A DNA stretch of 64,000 nucleotides from NCBI RefSeq assembly GCF_037038585.1, contig NC_092525.1:30592367-30656366 (forward strand), in the 5' to 3' direction. This DNA is from Patagioenas fasciata (taxonomy: Eukaryota > Chordata > Aves > Columbiformes > Columbidae). The notes beneath the pieces are model-generated. The model was not told where the DNA came from and did no database searches. It saw only the letters and a list, made by a program, of their open reading frames with translations. The stretch's first letter is position 1. Each line of letters opens with the position of its first letter. Of this stretch, positions 25,501 to 38,700 are shown in pieces. The translations under genes and the position numbers were made by a program.

Positions 25501-28500
25501 GGCAACATAATGAAACATCAGTTGCCTCAATGCTGCTGTGGCTATTTTAAACAAAACCTTTTCCTGTGTTTTCCCCCCTGTACATCTTTGATATTTAAAA
25601 GAGTGGGAAGTAGTTTTATATTACCTTGTGAAAAAAATTATGAGAATGCATGTAAAAGTGTGTAAAAGGTCATGGGGGGAGCAGGGAGGCAGTGTGGGGA
25701 AGGATATACCAGGAATTTCAGGTTCAGTATCTAGCCATCCTATGTTTTATCTCCCTATACCATCAAGGACTCAGCAGTATCTATTGCACTGAACTCAAGA
25801 TGCACTTGGGACAAACAAAACCTTTCAAATCATTTGCAATAAGTTTAAATGAAAACTGTCTGACAGAACAGATTTTTTTTTCAAGTGCCATGACATAAAA
25901 AGCACAACCAAAAGTTTAGCAAAAATAAAATACATGGACTACTGAAGCAGTCTATTCCACCTACTGAACAAGTCTGTTATTTATTGAGAAAATAAATGGA
26001 ATAGGAAACAGAAAGTAGAAATACTTGGAGTTTGACAGTAACTTACAATGATTGCAGTTTAATTCTTACAATTTTTTTCTCAACCATATGTTTTTATTCA
26101 AACATTCTTTAAAAAGAGTGGAAAAAAAACTGAAGACATGTTTGAAGGAAGTAACTGGCTGCACTTTTGAAAAAAAACCAAAAACATAAACAAAAAACCA
26201 ACTACTTTGTGAAGATATGGAATGCACTAAGTCTCTCAAAGTGTGGAAATTGTACAAGCCTCCAAGAACAGGATGGTAGGTCCAGGGTACCTATCAGTGC
26301 TGCAATCACTCTTCTAGAGCTTAAGCTTGCAAGATGCCTATCAATGCCTTAGAGTGCACAGAGTCCTCAGAAGGAGCTGGCGCAGACCATCCTGGCCCTT
26401 TAGAGACTTAACTACAGACCTAATTCAGAGGGGTGTCATGGTTATCGAGAATGCTCGTTAACACTCAGTGATAAGGACAGCCCTGTTGGTGAGCCACACC
26501 AGTCTGGCGAAAACTAAAGGGTATAACTTGATTTCTGCACCTGTTCAAGACGAGTCATGTTTTACAGTCAAACCCTTTGGCCCAGCAGGGAGCGGTCCAG
26601 GGGCTGCTGATGTGCTGGAATACGAACTGGCTGAGCTGGGGCTGCACCAGCGCCTCAGACAAACCCAGCCAAGGCCACAGCTCCTGCGGCGGGCAAGCAC
26701 AGCCCCAGAATGGGCCAGTGTGACTCCACACCTGAAGCCTTGCTTCACTGGAAACTGAGAAGCTGCTAGTTTGGGTCAGAATAACAATTGGACACAAAGA
26801 GCTTCAAAAGCTGTTTTGTTGGGAAAGCTATGCAGAAGGGACTAGCTGGGTAAGTTTTTCTGACCCTGGACAATAAGGGTGAAAATATTTTCTGAGGCCA
26901 TCTCCACAAACTCAAAGGTTATGTCTGGATGAAAGGCTGGAGATTCGTACCTATGAATGTATTTATACAAAAGGTTTGATGAAGCTTGGAAGACAGAGAA
27001 TCTGTGCTGAAAAACACTAATAGAGTTCCCATAGAACAGCTATTAAGACAAGGTGATACAAGTGTTCCACATCGGGATGTATATAGGCAGATATTTTTAA
27101 GTGTTACTTCTTAAAAGTTGCATAGCCCTCTCCCTTTGTGTATAAGGTTTTTAAGAGAAGCTGTTTAAAAGCTTTCAAATGGCAAGATCTGGCCAGTGCT
27201 GGCAGGCTGGTGTGCAAGGTGAACACAAATCTGGCAGAGTTCTGTTACAGCATATCCCACCCACCCATTCCTATTCCTTTCTTCTACCTGTTCTACACAG
27301 GAACTTTTCTGAATATAATAGGAGTTAAGGTAATTATTTTGACTTTTGCTGTCCCATTTGTGAGCCCTTTTGTAAGATTTTACAAGGCTGATTGCTGGAT
27401 AATGAGGTTATGATATAAAAGTATTCTTCACTTCAAAAATCAATCACACACTATTAATTCTGCATGTTATTTTCATGGTCAGTGTCGATTACTATGCAAG
27501 CGTGTTTTGCCTAAAATGCAAACAAATGTACAATTCCAGTTTTGTCAATGTATTTCTATACACTTACTATATTTGACATTTGCAGCAAAATACTTACAAC
27601 CATTTACTCCTCACTATTGGGTTTATCAATTGAAATGCCATTCATTTTGTGCAGATAAAAGAAATGTGGCTTCACTTTTTCCCGTTTATTAAGATGTATC
27701 CAAGCAGAATTTTCACTTCATTTAAAAAGCTCATATATCACTCTCCTTGCATTCGCTTTATATATACACTGTCAAAAATTCTGAAGAGGATTATTACATA
27801 ATGCATTCGTTCACCTTCTGTTTATCAGAAACACTTCTATTAGCATAATGGCTTCTTGAACCCTTTTTGCTAATATATATTGCGTTGTTTACACATTGTT
27901 TGTATCGGTGTGTAAACTGCGATATTAGCTTTAACTAATGCATCTAAATAAAAGATTAATTGAAAAAAAAAAAAAACACCACAAGGAACTCAGGAATATT
28001 AGAAAATTGTAGCATGCAGATCTTTATTCTAACCAATCCAACAGGATGTCTAATTTGAAACCAATCACAATCTCTTTAATTGCTATGGCTAAATAGGATT
28101 AATCCCCCACTAGTGACTGCGAGAGAGGATACAAGACTTTACTGCTACTGGATAACAAAGCAGTTTGAAGTTCAGATTGCTTGGCTTATAACCTCTGATA
28201 ACCTGTGTTCAAGAGATCACTAAAAATTACATATTTTGAAAGTTACAGGAGAACTTTCCTTAAGGGGAAAGTACCACAGTGACAAAGCATTGCTGGTTGA
28301 GAAATAATAAAGTCTCCCGGATTTTTCATTTTTCTCAAATTTCTTTTTCATCTCTTGACAACAAAAGGAGCAGAAATTGAGTACAATAGCTTAAATTATT
28401 ACCTCCCCCCCACCTCCAGCTAAGAATGGTCTTTTCCAAATCTAGTAATAATTGCAATAATTGTCCATTTTTTCCTCTAGGAATCATGGTAAGAGTATAT

Positions 28501-29687
28501 ATTGAATGCTGATAGTGCAAATGAACTTGCAAACAAAATCGTTTGAGGGTGGTGTCCATGCTTATGGGGTGCTCAGCAGGAACAACAAGTTTGCATATTG
28601 AAAGCAACATCATTATAGATACAGAGAAAATGGAGATGGATATGGTGAGCCAAAAGTAGAGGAGTAGTGTCACAAAGGTCTCCAAAGCTGAAGATGAAAC
28701 TTACAACTTGATACTGCAAAAAAACCCAGAAAAATATTAAAACCAATAAATGATTAGTTCAAAACAATAAGCATCTGTATTTTTCTACACTGGTAAGATC
28801 TTGATGTACTTCAAAATGATCAGAGAAAGAGTGGTTACAGGAGTGGAGCCTGAGGGATGCCCACTGCTCCGTAACCAAGAACTTCTGAGGCAACAGCAGC
28901 AGCGTCTGGGCTGCAAAGTGCTGCCCACAGCGTGACCGGTGCCCAGACTCAACACGCAGCTGTCAGAGCAGTAAGCTGCTGAACTCTCTTTCCCACTGCC
29001 ATAAACTACTAACTGGAAAAGAAGCTCTGGAATATAATGAGATAAACAATACTAAACAAGAAGTGTTGTAATGCAAATATTGCTTTAACTTCAGAGGGAT
29101 GAAGCAACAGCCATAACCGAGTTAGATATGGATCATGCTGTTTATTTGTGTATATCCATAACATTAGCTGTTGAGTACGTCTATAAAAGTTCATTCTTGA
29201 TCTGCTTTCTGATGCTCAGTTTAACCACGGAGAATGAGACAAATGACTGTCAACACCCATTCCTTTGGAAATGCAATGCAATAGTTATTTAAGTTAGCAT
29301 AAACCCCTTGTGATCCATCCACAATTTATTAGAAGTTAGAAAACGGAGGAAGGAAATGTGCAACACTCATTTCCAATCTTCTGCCAGCTTTGTAAGGATT
29401 CAATAAAAAAGCCATCCATCCTCTTTTGTCAACCAATAGTTCTCTAGTCTCAAGCTATAAAAAAACCAGCACAATAAATTAAATGTTTGACAAGGAAGAT
29501 ATATGGCTTCACAACACTCTTTGATCCATGTTTTTAAGGAGAATACACGGAAACCCATAGCTGTAGTTATGCTATTGATTACTGGAAAGATGTGTTTAAA
29601 CAAAGAATATAGAACATCTCTCCTCACCCAACCTTGGAAATTATTCCAATTCACAATCAGAAGAAATAGAAAGAAAATAAGAGGAAG
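22501..29687. other. Intergenic, possible regulatory stretch at 27.4-28.0 kb
   Basis: GC-rich islets occur at 23300-23600 and 26560-26730. The 27440-27960 stretch is AT-rich, non-repetitive and keeps several CpG. It contains inverted forkhead-type sites (27887-27917). Open frames are short and unrelated to known families. Confidence 0.6.
23192..23253 (+). repeat. Poly(A) followed by (TA)n microsatellite
   Basis: Two A runs of about 14 are joined by TT, then ATATATATATG and ATATATATAT. It resembles the structure at 9.83 kb. Confidence 0.85.
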
Positions 29688-29738
29688 TAAAAAAAAAAAA
29701 AACCAACAAAAAACCACAAACAAACAAACAAAAAAAAC
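29688..29738 (+). repeat. A-rich / (AAAC)n tract
   Basis: A run of fourteen A is followed by AACC and AAAC units on the plus strand. Confidence 0.85.
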
Positions 29739-32700
29739 CAGCAGCAAATCCAGTTTGATGCTTCAAACACAAAGACATTTTTTCATGATTAAAAGGAAAG
29801 ATATTGATTACTGAAGGTGAAAAGATACTTTTGGAAAACAGAGCCAAAGGACAGAGTTTACCTCACCTTACTGTCTCAAGTCACTAAATTAAGTGTGAGT
29901 CAGTGGAGAAAACCAGTTACTTCCAGAGATGACTTAACCCCCTGTGTCTGCTAGAAACCTCTCTTGACACAGGTCAGACTGTTCTGTTGAGCTGCTTATC
30001 TCTGATGACTAATTCTGAGACTACGAGAGATGACTGGTTCAGATGAGATGTCTAATATTTAGGCAGCTAAATTTAGGGGAGATGAATCACACAAGAGAGC
30101 CTGCCTAGCTGCTGCTAAGATCAATAGGAAGACAAGTTTTATTTTAGTGGTGTGCTACAAATGGCAGACTGTCCATTTTAACAACTCAGTCGTGCTACTG
30201 TCATGCTGTAACATGCCGTACCAAAACCTGCGAGCACTGAGCTGTTTGTAATGCTCCAGGATGCCTCTAATCCAAGTTAAGCACAGCTTTCTGTATTTAT
30301 CATCTGGGATAAATTGCAGCCTAGGAAACCACTGATGTGGGCAATTTGACTGGGTTGTTAGTGTGTTTTTCAGACAACAAAAGTTTGTGTTTAGTCATTA
30401 AAATCAGGAGAGCTGTAGAGTCCAGCCTGCATTCGGAGGAACCTGTATCCATGGTGGATATATAGAGCTGCTCCTATGGAGCTGCTGTACCTTACAGCAC
30501 AACTCTGTGGATAAGAAACAGCAATACACACAGTGACTGAGGGCGAGGTGTCAATAGCTGGTACTCAGGAATGAACTGTAGTTTCAGGAAATCAGGAAAA
30601 CTGTGTCAGCCTTGAGGTGGACTTCAACACTGCTGGGAAAAGTCCTGCTCTGCGTTTCAGTGTCTCAGGGTAGGGAGGCCCAGACTGAGTGTAATGTCCT
30701 TTTCAGTGAGCATCAGCAAGTCCAAATTAACCTGAGATCACATCTGCACAAAAGATTACTACCCCCAACAGGACAGCATAGGGATACGTCTTTTGCAGAT
30801 AAAGTCTGCTATGAAATACTTTCTGTTCTTTCCATGTCCATCTTTTCCTGACATACAAACTCTCAGCATTCAATGCCGTGTGAAATAACTGCAATTTTCC
30901 TTCTAGCACCTACTAAGAGTGATGAGCTGACAGATGGGAAGCACGTGATCAGCCCACTCAACGTTCTGCATACCTGCCAAAGCAATGATGCTACAGAATG
31001 AAACCTGCCCTCATCTTCAGATGTCTTCTGCAGGGGCTGGTGTGAAAACTTTTGGAACATCTGTAAGGTAATAAGAGAATCAGTAGCAAACAATTCCTGA
31101 GGTGTCAGCCTGACATTTGTTTTGGATAGTACCTAAATAATGAAGTTCACAGGGAAGTAGATGATTTCTGCAATTTAAAGTTTATGCAAAGGATAATTTT
31201 TAAGAAACTTTCCTCTACCAACAAGTCACTAATCTTTCTGTAGGAGGCAATTTTTGAGTACTTCCCACACATAGACACAAAGATTACAGGCCCATCTCTC
31301 TACTGGAAACCTTAGGCTCCTTTTTATTTAGCATGTTTTTCTTGTAAAAGGAGCTACAAGAAACTGAGTAATCCAGTGTATTAAAAACAGCTTTTTAATC
31401 AATTTGGTTATCTGAGTGGAAGAAGTAATAGAGAAAGAAAATATCTCAGCCCAAGTTAACTTCTCTACCAATCACACCGTTTTAGAAAGTTCTCTCTGAA
31501 AACAAGCTCTCGCCTGACACCTCACGAAAATATGAACTCAAGCAAGAAAATGTGCCCAAGTGTATTGGGTCAGGATGACCTCAGCCTCCTGTTTTGTGAA
31601 CTATTTACAACCAAACCACTCACTGTGCAATGCTGCCAAATTCAGATCCAGCCATAAATTTGACACCCACTGGACACTGCTGCAAGTGAGGAAGGAGTTA
31701 AAATCCAGTGTCTTTCTACCACTCCAAAGCCATGCACATACCCTGCCCGCACTAAAGGTTTACACCAGCTTTTAGGCCTAAAGCTTCTATTTCTGCATGC
31801 TCCACTATCAACTACAACTGAATGCTTTTTACAATCAGAAACTTTTGCGTTCAAGCCTCTGCCAAAACTCAAGCAGACGAGTCATCCCACATCCCTCGCG
31901 GTGCTCCCCGCAGCGGAGACCCACCAGCCTGATGTATCTGTAGGTCTTGCTTCCTCCTCCTCTCCTGCAAGAGCTAAGACAAGTTTGCAAGTGCTCCTCT
32001 TTTTCTGGCCTCAGCACCACACATGCTGTTCAGCTGGGCTTTAGGGTCAGACCTCGGACTGGGTTACACGGGTGTAGCGAGGTGTGCTATGCCAACAACT
32101 AATGGATTGCTTCTTCCTCATACCAAATACAAATTAACATAGTTTAAAGCTCAGTGCAAATCATAAGAGTGATAAGTCATGCCACCTTTGAACAGGTGGG
32201 ATCAGGTGGTAGATACAATTCATTTGCAGTGGACAAGAGCTCTGTGCAAGGCAGTTGCCCTGTGCGAAGCTGCACGTTGCTCTTGCAACTGCAGGAGCCT
32301 GGTGAGTGCTCACTGGGTATCCTGGCGCTGCATGTCAGACTGCGGGGTGGAAACCTTGACACTCACTCACTCTAGGTTCACCACCACATCCTTTCTGCTC
32401 TCACCCTGTATTAGCATAAAGAACTATTATTTTAGAGTCATTTCAGTAAGAAAGCACTGGTGCACTAGCAACAAAATACATTGATCCCCAGAGCAACAGT
32501 TCTCGCAGTGCGCCGGAGGGTAATTTGTAACCCCTTCCTGCCTTGCAGCCAGGTAGCAACGCAGGGGACACTCATCTCTCCCTGCTAATGCACTGTCCCA
32601 AAATTAATCAAATATAGTCCTCATTCTGAACTTGGCAGATATACAATAATTTGTTTGGAGGCCCTACACGCACAAAAGAAATCACAGGCTGGAGCGACAA

Positions 32701-35700
32701 CTTACAGACCAGACATCCATCCTGCGGTGCTTGCATGGCCTCAAATGTGTTTGCTACTTGTTTTTCAGTGTCTGGTGCATCTGACAGCCTCAAGACACAA
32801 AAGCCTGAAGTTTTGAATGAGGTTCATCCGAAGCCCTCAGACAGCTGACAATGAAGTTACATCAAAAGTGTTCCAGAAAATCCAGCACCTATTACTCTTA
32901 GGTTTATTGCTGGGAATAGTTGGGGTTTTTTTCAGCAGTATCTGGTTTGCTCTCTAGGTAAGCCCTCTCCTGTTATCCTCCTGTTCACATCTCATGTGTA
33001 TGTCAGGAAGCTGCAGACCTGGGCGGAAGATGCCAGGGATCCATCCAAACTCCATCGTTGGGCCTCAGGAGCTCGCTTTATAGCAAGATGACAAACAGCA
33101 GGCAGGATGCATGTAACAACCATGGAGACTGTGAGATTAGTAGCAGGGAGGGGTGGGGGGCGGAGGGGGAATCATCTAGAAGAGGAGGTTTTTGCTGCAA
33201 TCTAGGAGCCCAGTGCAAGCTACAGCTGGTGTCTTTGCCAGTACCAGTGGGGTCAAAAGTCACACAGATGTGCCACATAAGACTGTCCCTGCACTGTGTA
33301 AAGGTAGTGTCAGTGTTTCCAGAAGAAATGAGCACCGCTAAAAAGATCTCACGTTAACCACCATCTGATCTGCTGTAACAGTAACCAAGACACTTTTCCC
33401 TGAAGCAAAGCCTGGAAATCACAGTAAAAAGAAAAATCACAATTTAGAAATGGAATCCTAAAAGACTGCTCCTTTGATAAGAGCTCAGTAAATCTTTCTA
33501 AATTAGCTTCTGAATAGCTCTAAATTAACTTCTATTCAGGACTAGATTAAGGCAGTCTGGGTTCAAAGGTGCCTTATGAGAGCGAGGAACCAAATGATCC
33601 AGCAATCATCCGAATAATCCCCACCCGGGATAGTCAGAGGAACTCAGGCCCTTTCTGCCTCTCAGAAGGGCTGGCCAGGTTTGTTCTCTTGTCTGCAGAA
33701 GGGAAACCTTTATTACCAAGGGGGCAGATTAGCTCTGGTGGACATGTAGGTGAGAGCTATTGCGCTTCTCACCCCTGCCCCTCCACAGAGGGTCTCACTG
33801 GTATTTCGAGCTGGTGCTTTGTCTCTGTTAGGAACTCTGATACTTGCTGCAGCTCCAGGCTCTGGGGAAGCAGAGGCAGCTCAGGCAATGCCAGACAGCC
33901 AGGCTACATTGCTGACATCTGCTTATTTATCGCTTGAAATACAGTGGCACAATACATCTTTGCACTGAAAGCAAATAAAAAAAGTCCATATATCCCTAAC
34001 ATTATGGTAATTCCTCAATAGTTTAGTCAAGAATTCCAGAGGATCAGTGCTAGCAAAACTAGTATCATCTACATCTGATCTCTCAAATAATCAAAATACT
34101 TCCACTCCAGAATATTCATACTGTGTTCAGCTTCACAAATTTTTGACAACATCTTGCAGCTCTGATATTTGGAGGTGATTCCCGAAGCCTGCAGTAAGAT
34201 AGAGGAGTTTTGCATACCTTACCATACCCCTTCCCATTATTTGACCCCGCTTTCTCTCTCCCAGCCTCCCGTAAAACAACCAACCTGCCTCTAATGACTT
34301 ACCCCCTTGGCAGTGCCAGTTTTGCTGGTCGCTGTGCCCCAATCTGGTATTTCTGACATTGTTCCCCAGGAAATCCCAGCCTGATGTGTGTGACTGACAG
34401 GGTCACCAAGTTACTGTTGGCCTTGCACGACTGTGCTCCCCCACAAGCCTCCTGCCATTGTGTCTGAAATCCAGCTGTTTCTCACAAAGCTCTGCCTTTC
34501 ACACCTTCTGCGGTCCAGGTGATGCCCAGTTACAGCCAGTCTGCACCATCTGTTCGTGTCTTACGTTGTCACCTGTCACATCCAGCCATTTCTCACGTTG
34601 TGTCTGGGCAGTTCCCACAGCTGCGGCATACAGGTGAATGTATGGGAGGAGAGACAACTTGTGATGCCCTCTTATTCATGAGACAGCTTTCAAAGACAAA
34701 GCCTGATCCTGCTTCCTTGTGCCCAATGAGTGATTTCATTATTCAGAAGCAATGATACATACATACATAGAAAAAATATAACTGTTAGCTCATTGAGACA
34801 AAATTATCTTTTTAATTGAAGTGGTAATTTCAAGTATCTTATCCTGTGACTAAGGTTTAACTTAAGGAAACACTGTCTAAACTCCACACTCTACATTTGC
34901 TGCTTCTGCATAAGAAATGGTGTCTATACTGCACAATTTAAATAATGAAGGACTAACAATTGTGATTAATGACTGATATTCAAAAATCTTCAGCTTTAGA
35001 AAGGCATTACAGCAATAGCTTACCCGCACAGAAAATTGCCTTGGCATGAAAAGCATCCTGAATTGTAAATATTTATACATTGCTGTGGAAGTTTGAAGTG
35101 CTAAAATACTGTAGATGGTCAAAAACTGCAGAAATGCCAACATATTTTCATGAATATGTGCTGTAATTCAAGTAAATTTTGTTTTGTCAAGCTACTTTTA
35201 CTAATATCATTTCCTCTTTTGAGTATGACAAATAAATCCAAGCGCCTTTTATCAAAACTCATAGCTACATCATTTGTATATCATTTACATCTTTCCTTTG
35301 TGCCTAGACCCTGATGAGAGGGTAGCAAAAGATACAAGAAGTAGAATTCATGTCTAGCAGGAGCTTGAAAATAAAGAGATGGGCATCTACAATTTTTCAC
35401 ACCTTGCATACATATAACGTTAATCAGATCTTTAGGATGTTCAAGGACTCCACAAGATTGTACCTGCGGAGCCTATTCTCCTTCATTATATGGTTAAGAG
35501 TACAGAGAGGTTATTTTCTCTGTCTTAACGTTTGGTGCCTGTTTAAGTAATCTTACACATTTAAAACAAAAGATATAGAACTGCAGATACTCCCCTTCCA
35601 TTGCTGAATTTTGCAGTTCTCTCTGATGACTTCAGAAACAGATAATTCAGTTTGAATTACTGAGTGTCTTAAGCCAGTGACTTCTGTAGAGCAGAGAATT

Positions 35701-38700
35701 ATAGCACCTTATAAAGTTATACCTTACCTCAGTCTTCAAGAATTTTAAAAGATACTATAAGATTCTCATCACAAAGCAAAATTGTAATCAGTAGGAGTAG
35801 TGAACTCATTCTAGTCACATTTAATCTCTTATTCCAAATATGCACATAATAGATGTGAATGGGGAAAAAAAAAGACAAATAATCAAAACCTTTATTATAA
35901 CGGGTCTAAAGCTTGGCTTCTATGTAATAACTCAACCACCAGCAGCCCCAAAAGTTAATTGAAAGGACATTAGACATGCATTATGTTCCAAAAGAGGAAA
36001 AACTAAGCAAACTTTTAGCCTGGGAGATTAAAAAGGAAAAAGGTCTACACAATAGTTTCAATTAGCACCCACACCCATGACCTGCCTAAAATTAATGGCA
36101 ACTTTCATGTACCCTGCACTGATTTATAGGAACCAATCTTGGCCATAAGGGAAAACAGAGTGAGGAACCTCTTCCTTTTACCTTGGCACCAGCTGCGAAC
36201 ATCTCAGAGCAAAAACTGACGAAAGGAAAGCATGATGTGCTTGGAACTGGTGTTTCTTTCCTGCTCTCACAACGGTGATCTAAGTCTCTGTGAATTTTCT
36301 GCTGCTTCTTGCTATGGGCTTTTGTTTTGAACAATTCTTTCTGTGAATCTGAGATCCATACCACTACAGCTGATTATTCTTTTCAGATGATTTCCTTTGC
36401 TAACATCCTGAGAGTTAATTCTTGTTACAGTACTCTCTCTACCCTGAGGAGCACATTTCCTATTGACCAATACTCTGCTTAATTCTGATTATAATTGTAA
36501 AGGCACTGCACTGAGATTAAACCTCCTACTTCCACATCTGATGCACAGCAATCTGAGAGGGTTATTAAAATAGACTCCCTTCTGATCATCTCCGTAGACA
36601 TTTTAATCTTACATTCAGTGTTTTTATATCCAAACCTTGCTCCTCACACACAGGGGGAAGTGAATTAATTGAATTGAGTGGGAGGCTGATTTGGTGGAGT
36701 CCATTGGAACTGAGCAAAAGTATATCTCATCTATTGAAAAGCACTTACCCTGAATTCTAACAAAATAAGCCCATTTTTAAACTGCTCACTTCAAAGGGAA
36801 GAGTGGGAATTGCCTGTGCTCTGTCTTTCCCCACTAGTCTTTCTATTATCATTTTTCTTAAAAACAAAACAGGCACCTGGGACAGGATGATACAACTGCA
36901 ATGCATGCAGTGGAGCGTGGGTTTCTTCCCCCTTACTAATGTTATTTCTAATACAGAAACATCAAAGGCCTTTCAGTGGAGCCATGGGATGAGGATGGAC
37001 TGTGAGGCACAGAGTGAGGTAGACAGTTAACACTACTTCATTTTCTCTCTCTACCCACTGCAAGAAATCCAATGGCCTGGGCTGACTTGCTAATTTTCTC
37101 ACATCTTCTTGCTGGTCATTCATTATACACAAAGGACACAAAAAATAGCAACAGCCAGAGAAAGCATTTGCCTAAAGCCTCCACTCTGATGTTAGCGCAC
37201 AATGCAAGCTGGAGCTTCCTCCTGTTGGGATGTGAACCTTCTCAGAGAGCCCAGCACCTCCCAGAACAGACCATGCTTAAAGAACAGGCTACAGGGTTTG
37301 TCTTTGAAGAAAAAGGATCGTGGACTGGGAGGATGCTGGCAGCACATTGGATGTGCTGCTAGGTTTACTCTCATCTGTCAGCATTTCTGAAGAGATGTGT
37401 TCATTAGGAATGAAACGGGATTAGCATGAGTCAAGGAAATGTGAATGTGTAGGTGCCCCATATTCTGCCCTCACATCGAGGCTCTTCAGCCAGAAGGCAG
37501 AATATTTGCTGGGAAGGTCAGAGAGAAAGGAGAAAGGCTAAAACTAATATTAAACATAGGGATACTCGTGTCTGATCCCCATGTTTGCAGCCAAGGCTCA
37601 GAAACAGATCCGGTAAATTCTAATCCCCTTTTACCTCTTTCAGCAACCCAGAACATGACAGTACTTTAACATGTCAGGGATAGGGTGAGCTCAAAATCTC
37701 CTCTGCCTTCCCGGGCCATGTTAGGACTAAGACCTGTGTATTCACCTACAACACAGGTGTAAAGTATCCTTTTAGCTTCTAGGACTAAGCGAAGTTTCAA
37801 AGAGGCCATGACTAGAAGACAGCGCTCTCAAGAAGAATTGCTGTGGAGCTGAGCCCTTGGTTTCCAGGACCCAGAGGTCTCTCAGAGAAATGACAGGCAA
37901 GCCACCATGCCAGTTACACATCAGTGTGGTCTCTGGAGTTCCACATTTTCAGTTTTGTCATATTCATTTTGCTACAATCCAAGTCTTTAACACTTTTTTG
38001 GTAGTTAGGAGAATCTCAAGCAAGGCTGGCAAGCGTGATACACATGACAGCTCCAGAGCTGCCTTCCCCCAGTTAAATACAAGCCTGTGAAGGAAGCCTG
38101 GGTATCTGCAATCCTGGGACGTAAGGCATTGTTTTCTGCTAAGCTTCAGCAGTTAGTTCAGCACAAGCAGCATCAAATGCTGAAGCACAAAGAGCCCTGA
38201 GAACTGAAGTTCTCTCCCCCAAGTAACAAGGAGTCACAAGTTAGTCTGTAACTTCAGGAGCATTAGCAGTTCTGTTGCATCTTGTTCTTCCTTACGTTAA
38301 AGCTCCCCTCACTTTCATTCAACAAACTACTGCCCTGCTCACTATTTTTAGTTAATTGCTTTTATTTACCAGATTTCACATTTGTTAATCTGATCAATAT
38401 CAAATTAACCTCACCTTCAAGGTCATTAGTGAACATGCTGAAAGAAACTGCTTTCAGAAAACCCTGGGAGCACCACGTACATTCTCCCTGTTTGACTCTG
38501 GCAACCACCCTCTCTCCTGTCAATTGATCCTTTCTCATTGCTAGCCCTTCCTTTAGTAGATCAGTAGATTTTTGTGAGCTAAAAAACCTAAGATAACTAG
38601 CAATTCTGCCATATCCAGTTGGTACCTGGCAGATGTGAGGGGAGTCAGAACCTCCCAAAAACTCATTTGACTTTGTACATCAATATAATGGAAAGCTTTG

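Noticed and set aside
31098..31524. Inverted 11-mers 406 bp apart as possible transposon ends
   Set aside because: Homology stops after 11 bp, there is no target duplication, and the same 11-mer occurs elsewhere unpaired.
33569..33937. Plus-strand frame of 122 codons
   Set aside because: No recognisable domain, composition like its surroundings, and no supporting splice or promoter signals.
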